Assembly: GCF_008635795.1 (NCBI RefSeq)
Contig: NZ_VWRQ01000022.1
Span: 62,001 to 126,000, forward strand
DNA length: 64,000 nt
Direction of reading: 5' to 3'
Origin: Paenibacillus tepidiphilus
GTDB taxonomy: Bacteria > Bacillota > Bacilli > Paenibacillales > Paenibacillaceae
The notes beneath the pieces were generated by a model. It searched no databases and was not told the origin of the DNA. It saw only the letters and a program-made list of their open reading frames with translations. Positions 42,688 through 51,500 of this stretch are shown here, piece after piece. The position numbers were made by a program, and so were the translations under genes. Every line of letters begins with the position of its first letter. The stretch's first letter is position 1.

Positions 42688-43743
42688 TTATAATAGATTC
42701 ACATCTACAAGATATGCCTGTTGTTCGTTAGATCCCTTCTTGATTTGGGTGACTAATAAATTCACGGAATCCACCCAGGAGAAGTCCTGGATTATGAATC
42801 CTTCCTCCGGCTGTATTACGCGCACCTGATTTTGCGATAGATCTCCGATGATCAATATATTGGCATCAAAGCTGCCCGGATCGGGATAATTCTTGACCGC
42901 TGCCAGCTTGCCGCGTGGATCGGCCAGGATCTTTTCAACCCTTCCGACCCCTTTCTCAATCTCTACGATTTTATCGTTTTCCAGATGGATCACTTCAATT
43001 TTCCCGATTTGCGGAGCAATAAGATACGGGTAGGCTACAATCGTTTCCAATGCCGCATTCTCTTGAATGGTTGTTTCTTCTGCGGATACCAGATCAATTT
43101 TCACCAGATTGCCCTGATCTCTAATGTATACTTCATGGTCTCGGCCCCATCCGATGAATTCGTATGCGCCTTCATATACAACGGTTTCCTTTTGTGATGT
43201 AAGATGCTTGGTCCACAATTGGCCGCTGCCTCCCTCATTCTGCACAACATTCCGGTTGCTGTAATAGATCAGCCACTCTCCCGAAGGATCGATATGTGGG
43301 CGTTCTGCCCAGACCAAAGGGATGTCTTCGATTGTTTTTTGACTTAATTCGTTCAGATTGTATTGATCCACCTGATCCAAAAGCAGCTTGTCAATGGACC
43401 CTTCTTCAATATTCAGGCTATAAACCGAATGGTTATACTCAAGAATATATTGAGCTGTACCAGGGATGGCAGTTAAGGCATACCCCTCGCTTGAATTGGG
43501 AAGCACCACATTTTTCCCGTCGTGTTGAACATATGAAAAAGATAGTTGCTCCTTTACTCCATTAAGGTCAAACATTGCTGATTTTACTTTCAGCGATTCT
43601 TCGGCTACGCGGTTACTGCTGTTCAACTGAATCGATTGGACACTGAATTCTTTCGTTGCTTTATCGGTTACCGGATCAACAGATTTACAAGAACCAGCGG
43701 CAACTAACAGAACAGATGCTGCGATTAGAGCTCTCTTCTTCAT
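42688..43743 (-). CDS. Hypothetical lipoprotein, beta-propeller-like
   Basis: A 351-residue protein with a lipoprotein signal peptide (MKKRALIAASVLLVAAGSC, Cys at 19). The mature part has repeated beta-strand phrases such as HIDPSGEWLIYYSNRN, HEVYIRDQGNLVKIDL and DPRGKLAAVKNYPDPG, which resemble TolB/WD40-like blades. GGAG is present before the ATG. Its codons are visibly more AT-rich than those of the surrounding genes, hinting at separate origin. No function can be assigned. Confidence 0.78.
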   Translation of the reverse strand: MKKRALIAASVLLVAAGSCKSVDPVTDKATKEFSVQSIQLNSSNRVAEESLKVKSAMFDLNGVKEQLSFSYVQHDGKNVVLPNSSEGYALTAIPGTAQYILEYNHSVYSLNIEEGSIDKLLLDQVDQYNLNELSQKTIEDIPLVWAERPHIDPSGEWLIYYSNRNVVQNEGGSGQLWTKHLTSQKETVVYEGAYEFIGWGRDHEVYIRDQGNLVKIDLVSAEETTIQENAALETIVAYPYLIAPQIGKIEVIHLENDKIVEIEKGVGRVEKILADPRGKLAAVKNYPDPGSFDANILIIGDLSQNQVRVIQPEEGFIIQDFSWVDSVNLLVTQIKKGSNEQQAYLVDVNLL

Positions 43744-43849
43744 TCCGCATTCTCCTTTTTAGGTTTACTATAAATATACATATATCAACTCTTATTAACA
43801 GTTTTTTCGATAAAAGTTAGCCCCCTCTACACTATCGTCCATGCCGGAC

Positions 43850-43891
43850 GCAAACAAGGCAGCAATTCTCCATAACGGAGAACTGCTGCCT
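43850..43891 (-). terminator. Terminator of the beta-glucoside operon
   Basis: A long imperfect stem (AGGCAGCA-TTCTCC, 43858-43871 with 43877-43891) and 5-base loop lies about 60 bases after the GH1 stop codon; the minus-strand T run is weak (TGTTTG). Confidence 0.6.
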
Positions 43892-43953
43892 CGCTGGTCT
43901 GTCTATAGCCTTGCCCATTGCCCAATGACGGGAATGCGCCTTGCCCCGACTGC

Positions 43954-45417
43954 TTATTCCATATCCTCGCCGTTCGAGCGGATCAGCTTCTGGTACCAGT
44001 AAAAGCTCTTCTTGCGGAACCGGTTCAGCGTGCCCTTGCCGTGATCATCCTGATCCACATAAATGACGCCATAGCGCTTGGACATTTCCGAGGTGGAAGC
44101 GCTGATAATGTCGATGGCGCCCCAGCTCGTGTAGCCCATCACCTCGACCCCGTCCATAATCGCTTCCTTGACCTGCGTCAGATGCTTGCGGAAGTAGTCG
44201 ATCCGGTAATCGTCGTTGATGGTGCCGTCCGCTTCCGGCGTGTCCTTGGCGCCCAACCCGTTCTCGACAATGAACAGCGGTACGCGGTAACGGTCATACA
44301 TCTCTTTCAGCACGGTCCGCAGGCCAATCGGGTCCAGCTGCCAGCCCCATTCCGTCCGCTCCAGGTTCGGATTTTTGACGGTGCTGAACAGATTGCCCCC
44401 GGTCACCCCGTATTTCTCCGGCTCTGTAGTGGAGACAAGAGAGGTGTAATAGCTAAAGGAGATAAAGTCGACCGTGTTCTCCCGCAGAATCTGCTCATCC
44501 CCCGGTTCTGTCGCCAGCTCAATGCCATTCTCCTTAAAATAGCGTCCGATAAACGCCGGATATTCGCCCCGGACCTGAACATCGGTATGCAGCAGGTTCA
44601 GCTGGTTATCGACCAGCGCCTGGTGCACATCCTCCGGGCGGCTTGTCGCCGGATAGTGGATCATGCGGGCCAGCATGCAGCCGATGCGGAATTCGGGATT
44701 GATCTCACGGCCGAGCCGGGTGGCCAGGCTGCTGGCGACAAACTGGTGATGCAGCGCCTGATAGGAAGCCTGACGGATGTTGCCCACCCGGTCCTCCACG
44801 ACACCGCCGCCGGTGAACGGCTCAATGACGGTCGTATTGATTTCGTTGAAGGTCAGCCAGTATTTCACCTTGTCCTGATAGCGGGTCATTACCGTTTCGG
44901 CATATTTTACATAAAAATCAATGACCTTGCGGTTTGCCCACCCGCCATAATTCTCCACGAGCGTCATTGGCATTTCGTAGTGGGAAAGCGTCACCAGCGG
45001 TTCAATGCCATATTTGCGCAGTTCATCGAACACGTTATCGTAGAACTGCAATCCCCGTTCATTGGGCTGTGCGTCATCCCCGTTCGGGAAGATTCGCGCC
45101 CAGTTGATCGACAGCCGGAACGCCTTGAACCCGAGCTCGGCGAACAAGGCAATATCCTCCTTGTACCGGTGATAGAAATCAATACCGTAGCGTTTCGGAT
45201 AGCCTTCCGCACTGTCATGCGCCATCGCCCGCTCAATCGATGCGCTGGTCACGTGCATCAGCTCGCGCAGGTTCACATAGTCCTTCTTTTCGAAATACGG
45301 CACCATATCTGCAGTCGACAATCCTTTGCCGTCCTCATTAAAAGCACCCTCAGCCTGATTGGCGGCAATGGCGCCGCCCCACAGGAAATGGTCCGGAAAT
45401 CCGTTCACAGTCTTCAT
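43954..45417 (-). CDS. 6-phospho-beta-glucosidase (GH1)
   Basis: A 487-residue cytoplasmic GH1 enzyme that splits phosphorylated beta-glucosides delivered by the PTS. The acid/base Glu is E192 in TFNEIN and the nucleophile E385 in VENGLG. The 6-phosphate recognition residues appear near the C-terminus as SEMSKRYG (Ser and Lys) followed by VIYV and the KKSFYWYQ segment, which distinguishes it from plain beta-glucosidases. AGGAG precedes the ATG. It is 30 bases downstream of the PTS gene and belongs to the licT-bglP-GH1 operon, equivalent to bglPH. Confidence 0.94.
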   Translation of the reverse strand: MKTVNGFPDHFLWGGAIAANQAEGAFNEDGKGLSTADMVPYFEKKDYVNLRELMHVTSASIERAMAHDSAEGYPKRYGIDFYHRYKEDIALFAELGFKAFRLSINWARIFPNGDDAQPNERGLQFYDNVFDELRKYGIEPLVTLSHYEMPMTLVENYGGWANRKVIDFYVKYAETVMTRYQDKVKYWLTFNEINTTVIEPFTGGGVVEDRVGNIRQASYQALHHQFVASSLATRLGREINPEFRIGCMLARMIHYPATSRPEDVHQALVDNQLNLLHTDVQVRGEYPAFIGRYFKENGIELATEPGDEQILRENTVDFISFSYYTSLVSTTEPEKYGVTGGNLFSTVKNPNLERTEWGWQLDPIGLRTVLKEMYDRYRVPLFIVENGLGAKDTPEADGTINDDYRIDYFRKHLTQVKEAIMDGVEVMGYTSWGAIDIISASTSEMSKRYGVIYVDQDDHGKGTLNRFRKKSFYWYQKLIRSNGEDME

Positions 45418-45447
45418 TAATGATCAGCTCCTGATTCAGATTGGTTG

Positions 45448-47337
45448 TTATACTTCGACCTTCAGCACCGGCTGCTTCGGAGAAATCTCCCCGAACTGGA
45501 TCGGCGCAACTGATTTGTATTCATCGGTATTGGTAACCACCATTGCCGTGGTAATATCGTAATTCTCTGCAATTTGCTCCAGCTCAAAGCTGAGCAGCTT
45601 ATCTCCGGCCGATACCTTGTCTCCGGTCTGGACATGAGCCGTGAAATACTGGCCTTTCAGCTTGACGGTATTGATGCCGACATGGATTAACAGCTCTACG
45701 CCGTCCCAACTGCGGATGACCAGCGCATGCTTCGTCTTGAACACATTCATGACCGTACCGTTCACCGGGGAGACCAGTTCACCCGTAGCCGGCACGAAGC
45801 CGATGCCTTTGCCCATCATCTCTTCGCCAAAGGTCGGATCATTGACTTCGGTCAGCGGAATCGCCTTGCCCTTCATGGGCGACCAGACGGTTTCATTGGT
45901 TACTTCAATGTGCACTTCTTCTACAACTTCAACCGGTGCGGCAGTTGTCCCGGTGACTTCCTTAGTATCCGCATTGTCCACGGTCTCCTCGTTAATGCCC
46001 AGCAGGACAGAAACAATCAGCGAGACGACAAAGGCGATGGCCAGACCGCCGATCGCATACCAGAACGTCGATCCAATGAATGCCGGAATACCGGGAATCC
46101 CGCCGTTGCCGGCCAGTACATAAGCGTTGACACCGAACATCAGGGCGAAGCCGCCGCCCGCAGCACTGCCAATCATCCCGGCCAGAAACGGCTTCTTGTA
46201 ACGCATATTGACCCCGTACATCGCCGGTTCTGTAACGCCCATCAGGGCGGTCAATGCCGTCGAGAGGGCAAGGGACTTCAGTTTCTTGTCCTTCGCGCGG
46301 AAGAACACGCCTGCGGTTGCACCCGCTTGGCCCATGTTCGAGATATAGGTCAGCGGCAGGAACTTGTCGAAGCCCACGGTTGCGAGATTGCTGAGAATGA
46401 CCGGCACCAGTGCATAGTGCATCCCGGTCATCACGATAAGCGCCATCGCTCCGCCCAGGATGATGCCTGCAACCAGTCCGCCTTCGACAATCAGCCAGTT
46501 GATGCCGCCCGACAAGCCGTTGCCGATAAATGTGCCCAGCGGTCCGATGACGATCATCGTTACCGGAACGACGATCAGCAGACTGAACAGCGGTACCAGC
46601 AGCAGCTTCAGCGAAGCGGGGATGATGCGGTTAAAGCCTTTTTCCACATAAGACAGCAGCCAGACGGCCAGCAGAATCGGAATGACCGACGAGGCATAGG
46701 TCACGGAAGTCACCGGGACGCCAAGGAAGGCCACCGGATTGCCGCTCGACAGCAGCGCTGTCACATCCGGGCTCATCAGCGCCATACTGACAGCAGCGGC
46801 GACGAACGGATTAGCATTGAACTTGCGCGCTGCACTGAACGCGATCAGCATCGGCAGGAAGTGGAACACCCCGTCACCGATGGCCGAGATAATCCGGTAC
46901 GTATCCGAACCGGCGGCCAGCCAGCCCAGTGAGACGAAGAGGGCAATGAAGCCTTTCAGCAGACCTGCTCCGGCAATGGCCGGAAGAATCGGTGCGAACA
47001 CGCTTGCAATGAATTCGAACACCCGGGAAATTACATTCTTCGACTTGTTGTCCTTGTCTTCTTTGCCCTCCCCGCCCTTTGCATCCTTCAGCGCCGGATA
47101 CTCCTTGACCAGTGCGTCGAATACCTTCGGCACATCATTGCCGACAATAACCTGGAACTGATCGCCGGAGATATTGGTGCCCATGACTTTGTCCAGGCTC
47201 TCCAGCTGCTTTTTATCGGCTTTGCCGTTGTCCTTCAGATCAAACCGCAGCCGGGTAATGCAGTGGTACACGGAATTGATATTTTGGGCTCCGCCGACGC
47301 CTTCCACAATTTTTTTGGCCGTTTCTTGATGATTCAA
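45448..47337 (-). CDS. bglP: PTS beta-glucoside transporter subunit IIBCA
   Basis: A 629-residue EII permease that imports and phosphorylates aryl-beta-glucosides. Domains in order: EIIB (phospho-cysteine in YHCITRLRFDL near residue 25), EIIC with about ten membrane segments (about 95-450), and EIIA with the phospho-histidine in LLIHVGINTV near 551. The frame is open to a TTG at 47367, but that codon lies inside the regulatory terminator; the TTG at 47337 follows GGAGGG at the right distance and is chosen. Expression is controlled by the RAT/terminator just upstream, with LicT as antiterminator. Confidence 0.94.
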   Translation of the reverse strand: MNHQETAKKIVEGVGGAQNINSVYHCITRLRFDLKDNGKADKKQLESLDKVMGTNISGDQFQVIVGNDVPKVFDALVKEYPALKDAKGGEGKEDKDNKSKNVISRVFEFIASVFAPILPAIAGAGLLKGFIALFVSLGWLAAGSDTYRIISAIGDGVFHFLPMLIAFSAARKFNANPFVAAAVSMALMSPDVTALLSSGNPVAFLGVPVTSVTYASSVIPILLAVWLLSYVEKGFNRIIPASLKLLLVPLFSLLIVVPVTMIVIGPLGTFIGNGLSGGINWLIVEGGLVAGIILGGAMALIVMTGMHYALVPVILSNLATVGFDKFLPLTYISNMGQAGATAGVFFRAKDKKLKSLALSTALTALMGVTEPAMYGVNMRYKKPFLAGMIGSAAGGGFALMFGVNAYVLAGNGGIPGIPAFIGSTFWYAIGGLAIAFVVSLIVSVLLGINEETVDNADTKEVTGTTAAPVEVVEEVHIEVTNETVWSPMKGKAIPLTEVNDPTFGEEMMGKGIGFVPATGELVSPVNGTVMNVFKTKHALVIRSWDGVELLIHVGINTVKLKGQYFTAHVQTGDKVSAGDKLLSFELEQIAENYDITTAMVVTNTDEYKSVAPIQFGEISPKQPVLKVEV

Positions 47338-47365
47338 GCTAATCCCTCCGATTTTCAGATATGCC

Positions 47366-47449
47366 AAAAACCCGAACGAAACCAGGCAGCGGAAATGAAC
47401 CTCCGTACCTTCTCATTCGGGTTTTGCCTGATTGAACAGTAACAAGCCC
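47366..47449 (-). promoter_or_regulatory. LicT-type RAT antiterminator and overlapping terminator before bglP
   Basis: The minus strand at 47419-47449 reads GGGCTTGTTACTG then a loop then CAGGCAAAACCC, a textbook ribonucleic antiterminator site. Its 3' end (AAAACCCGAA) also pairs with TTCGGGTTTTT at 47366-47376 to form a terminator. Bound LicT would stabilise the RAT and allow read-through into bglP. Confidence 0.92.
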
Positions 47450-47457
47450 AGGTGGCG

Positions 47458-48291
47458 TTATTTTCTTTTCATCATCCGTTCGAGATGCAGAGTCAGGTAC
47501 AGCTGCTCCGAATGGGTCATTTGATAGCCGTAGTTCTTTTGAAGAAAGCGCTCGATTTTTTGGATACAGGCAAAGGTCTGCTTGTAATTCTTGCGGACCA
47601 CGTCGTACAGGTACTCCTCGGTATCGTCATGGCTTGAATGCGTAATCACCCGCTGGCAGAAATATTTCAAATGAGTGATGAACCGGAAATAATTCACGCT
47701 GTCCTCATCAAAATCCACATTGAAGTGGTATTTAATAATGTTCATAATCTCCTGCAGCAGCTGCATCAGATGGGTCACGTCATTCATCGAATCATTGACT
47801 TCCGCGTTGATGAAATGGAGGGCGATGTTGCTGATTTCCTCCTTGGGAAACTCGATGCCCAGCCGTTCACGCAGCAGCGTCAGCGATTCTTTGGCCACAT
47901 CGTACTCCGCCTTATAAAAGTGCTGAACCTCCCACGACAGTGGGTTGGCGACAATCATATTGTCCTTGATGCGCCTTGTCGCAAAGTGAATATGGTCGGA
48001 TAGTGATACATAAATCCCATCGCTGATCTTCTTGTTCAGCTGTGTACGCGCCAGACTAACGATATCGTCGGTTACCTGCAAAATTTCGAGGGGCGTATCC
48101 AGCAGCGAAGCCTTGAATTTCTCCTGGATAGCTTCATCCTGCAGATGGAACACTTTCTCCACCCGGCTCTCGTCAATCACATCACCGACGCGGTTACTGA
48201 AACCGATGCCCCGGCCGAGGATCAGCAGTTCCTTCCCCTTGTCGTCCAGTGTGCTGACGATATTGTTGTTGAAGATTTGTTTGATAATCAT
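47458..48291 (-). CDS. licT: BglG/LicT-family transcriptional antiterminator
   Basis: A 277-residue RNA-binding antiterminator. The CAT RNA-binding domain is at the N-terminus (MIIKQIFNNNIVSTLDDKGK, LLILGRGIGF), followed by two PRD domains whose phospho-histidines lie in SDHIHFATRR and EISNIALHFINAE (PRD1) and in ITHLKYFCQR and LYLTLHLERM (PRD2). PTS-dependent phosphorylation sets its activity. The ATG at 48291 with GGTGG is preferred to the GTG at 48300. It begins the operon licT-bglP-GH1 and is itself preceded by a RAT, so it controls its own expression. Confidence 0.94.
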   Translation of the reverse strand: MIIKQIFNNNIVSTLDDKGKELLILGRGIGFSNRVGDVIDESRVEKVFHLQDEAIQEKFKASLLDTPLEILQVTDDIVSLARTQLNKKISDGIYVSLSDHIHFATRRIKDNMIVANPLSWEVQHFYKAEYDVAKESLTLLRERLGIEFPKEEISNIALHFINAEVNDSMNDVTHLMQLLQEIMNIIKYHFNVDFDEDSVNYFRFITHLKYFCQRVITHSSHDDTEEYLYDVVRKNYKQTFACIQKIERFLQKNYGYQMTHSEQLYLTLHLERMMKRK

Positions 48292-48317
48292 AGCAACCAC
48301 CTATTGTTGAGGAAAAT

Positions 48318-48412
48318 AAAAAAAGCGGGCAAACGACAACAGAAACCGCATGCATGAAATTCATGCACTGCGCAATCTGTTGTGGTTTTGCCCGCGTTAC
48401 CGGTAACAAGCC
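48318..48412 (-). promoter_or_regulatory. RAT antiterminator and terminator in the licT leader
   Basis: On the minus strand GGCTTGTTACCG and CGGGCAAAACC (48384-48412) form a RAT; GCGGGCAAAAC pairs with GTTTGCCCGC further down, followed by TTTTTTT (48318-48324), to give the competing terminator. The RAT begins at about the first base of the transcript. Confidence 0.88.
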
Positions 48413-48420
48413 TCACCATA

Positions 48421-48449
48421 AAAATAGCACAGGGTATCAGCGTTGTCCA
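48421..48449 (-). promoter_or_regulatory. Promoter of the licT-bglP-GH1 operon
   Basis: On the minus strand TGGACA (48444-48449), a 17-base spacer and TATTTT (48421-48426). The 14 bases at 48435-48448 match eight of ten fixed positions of the CcpA cre consensus, so catabolite repression is possible. Confidence 0.6.
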
Positions 48450-48561
48450 CCTTTAATAATTTCCTGATGCCAAAACCATTGAGGTTTAGTATTTGCGGAT
48501 TACGGATGAATTATTCATTGAATTTCTATGCATGGACAGCCGTTTTTGTCGGTAGCCCATC

Positions 48562-51500
48562 TTATGGATTAGTGGTCCAGAATGAAGCCAGCACCTGAAG
48601 CGCCTCTTCTTTCCGTTCATTTAAAGCTTGCGTCCAATTCAGGCCCGCCGAGGACGAGAAGGTCGACATGGCTTGAATTAACTGATTCACCTGGGTATTC
48701 ATCAGCGTCCTGCCATCGTTGGTTTGAAACACTTCAGTCTGATAGACGGTTCCGGATTGCCAGTTGGAAATTTGCAGCTGATCCTTGGCATCGGAAATTT
48801 TAACCAGCAGATGATTGCCGCTCTTTTCAAAAATGACCTCCTCATAGCTCAATTGGAGCTCCACCTTATCCGCCGTGCCGCCGCCCTCCACGATGGTGTC
48901 GTTGCCGTAGCCCTTGCCGAAGATGTACGTGTCATTGCCGTCTGCACCCGTGTAGCTGGCATTTCGCAGCTCTCCGTACAGCGTGTCGTTCCCCGCTCCG
49001 CCGTCCAGCACGTCATTGCCCGTGCTGCCGTACAGCACATCCGCGCCATCCCCACCGTATAGCAGGTCATTACCGTCGTAGCCGTACAGGCTGTCGTTCC
49101 CTGCCAACCCGTGAATCCGGTCGTGGACGTTGTTCAGGCCATATAACGACTCTCCCGCTTCCGTGCCCAAGGTCAGCACATTCGCTTCCAGCTCACTTTG
49201 CCCCCACACCGTTCCATCCGCGAACGCCACACTCTCCACCTTGAACGCGGCAGCCGAGAAGTAATTGCTGATCAGCAGGCGCTCACCGCTTTCCTTGATC
49301 CGCAGCACCAGACTGCCGCTCTCCTGCAGCACCTCTACATCCCCCGGGTTGACTCCGAGCTGCACAGCATCCGCCGTGCCGCCGCCCTCCACGATGGTGT
49401 CGTTGCCGTAGCCTTTGCCGAAAATGTAGGTGTCATTGCCGTCTGCACCCGTGTAGCTGCCATTCCGCAGCTCCCCGTACAGCGTGTCGTTCCCGGCTCC
49501 CCCGTCCAGCACGTCATTTCCCGTGCTGCCGAACAGCACATCCGCTCCGTCTCCACCGTATAGCAGGTCGTTGCCGTCGTAGCCGTACAAGCTGTCGTTC
49601 CCCGCCAGCCCGTAGATTCGGTCATGAACGTTGTTCAGGCCATATAACGACTCTCCCGCCTCCGTGCCCAAGGTCAGCACATTGGCTTCCAGCTCACTTT
49701 GCCCCCACACCGTGCCGTCTGCAAAAGCGACACTCTCCACCTTGTACGCGGCAGCCGAGAAGTAATTGCTGATCAGCAGGCGCTCACCCGTCTCCTTGAT
49801 CCGCAGCACCAGACTCCCGCTCTCCTGCAGCACCTCTACATCCCCCGGGTTGACTCCGAGCTGCACCACATCCGCCGTGCCGCCGCCCTCCACGATCGTA
49901 TCGTTGCCGTAGCCCTTGCCGAAGATGTAGGTGTCGTTGCCTTCCACTCCGGTGTAACTGCTGCTCCGCAGCTCCCCGTACAGCGTGTCGTTCCCGGCTC
50001 CCCCGTCCAGCACGTCATTGCCCGTGCTGCCGTAGAGGATATCTGCGCCATCCCCGCCGTACAGCAGGTCATTGCCGTCATAGCCGTACAGGTTGTCGTT
50101 CCCGGCCAGACCGTACATCCGGTCGTTAACGTTGTTCAACCCGTACAGCGTATCTGCCAACTCCGTCCCTAAAGTCAGCACATTCGCTTCCAGCTCCGTC
50201 TGGCCCCACACCGTGCCGTCTGCAAAGGTGACACTCTCCACCTTGTATGCGGCAGCCGAGAAGTAATTGCTGATGAGCAGGCGCTCGCTGCTTTCCTTGA
50301 TTCGCAGCACCAGGCTGCCGCTCTCCTGCAGCACCTCCACATCCCCCGGGTTGACTCCGAGCTGCACCACATCCGCCGTACCGCCGCCTTCCACAATCGT
50401 GTCGTTGCCGTAGCCCTTGCCGAAGATGTACGTGTCGTTGCCGTCCAGGCCGGTGTAGCTGCCATTCCGCAGCTCCCCGTACAGCGTGTCGTTCCCGGCT
50501 CCCCCGTCCAGCACGTCGTTGCCCGTGCTGCCGTACAGCACATCCGCGCCGTCTCCGCCGTACAGCTGGTCATTGCCGTCATAACCGTGCAGGCTGTCGT
50601 TCCCCGCCAATCCGTAGATCCGGTCGTGGACGTTATTCTGGCCATACAGCGTATCTGCCAACTCCGTGCCCAAGGTCAGCACATTCGCTTCCAGCTCCGT
50701 CTGGCCCCACACCGTGCCGTCTGCAAAGGCGACACTCTCCACCTTGAACGCGGCAGCCGAGAAGTAATTGCTGATCAGCAGGCGCTCGCCGCTTTCCTTG
50801 ATCCGCAGCACCAGGCTCCCGCTCTCCTGCAGCACCTCTACATCCCCCGGGTTGACTCCAAGCTGCACAACATCCGCCGTGCCGCCGCCCTCTACAATCG
50901 TGTCGTTGCCGTAGCCTTTGCCGAAGATGTAGGTGTCGCTGCCTTCCAGGCCGGTGTAGCTGCCATTCCGCAGCTCCCCGTACAGCGTGTCATTCCCCGC
51001 TCCCCCGTCCAGCACGTCATTGCCCGTGCTGCCGTAGAGGATATCCGACCCGTCTCCACCGTACAACTGGTCGTTGCCGTCATAGCCGTACAGGCTATCG
51101 TTCCCCGCCAGGCCATACATACGGTCGTGGACGTTGTTCAGGCCATACAGCGACTCTCCCGCTTCCGTGCCCAAGGTCAGCACATTCGCTTCCAGCTCCG
51201 TCTGACTCCACACCGTGCCATCAGCAAACGCCACACTCTCCACCTTGTACGCGGCAGCCGAGAAGTAATTGCTGATTAGCAGACGCTCGCCGCTTTCCTT
51301 GATTCGCAGCACCAGGCTGCCGCTCTCCTGCAGCACCTCCACATCCCCCGGGTTGACTCCGAGCTGCACCACATCCGCCGTACCGCCGCCTTCCACAATC
51401 GTGTCGTTGCCGTAGCCCTTGCCGAAGATGTAGGTGTCGTTGCCTTCCAGGCCGGTGTAGCTGCTACTCCGCAGCTCGCCGTATAGTGTGTCATTCCCGG

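Noticed and set aside
43918..45420. 500-codon plus-strand frame opposite the GH1 gene
   Set aside because: The GH1 active-site motifs are on the minus strand; the plus frame has no recognisable protein.
45727..46932. 401-codon plus-strand frame opposite bglP
   Set aside because: Its composition is rich in His, Arg and Gln, a typical shadow of membrane protein coding sequence.
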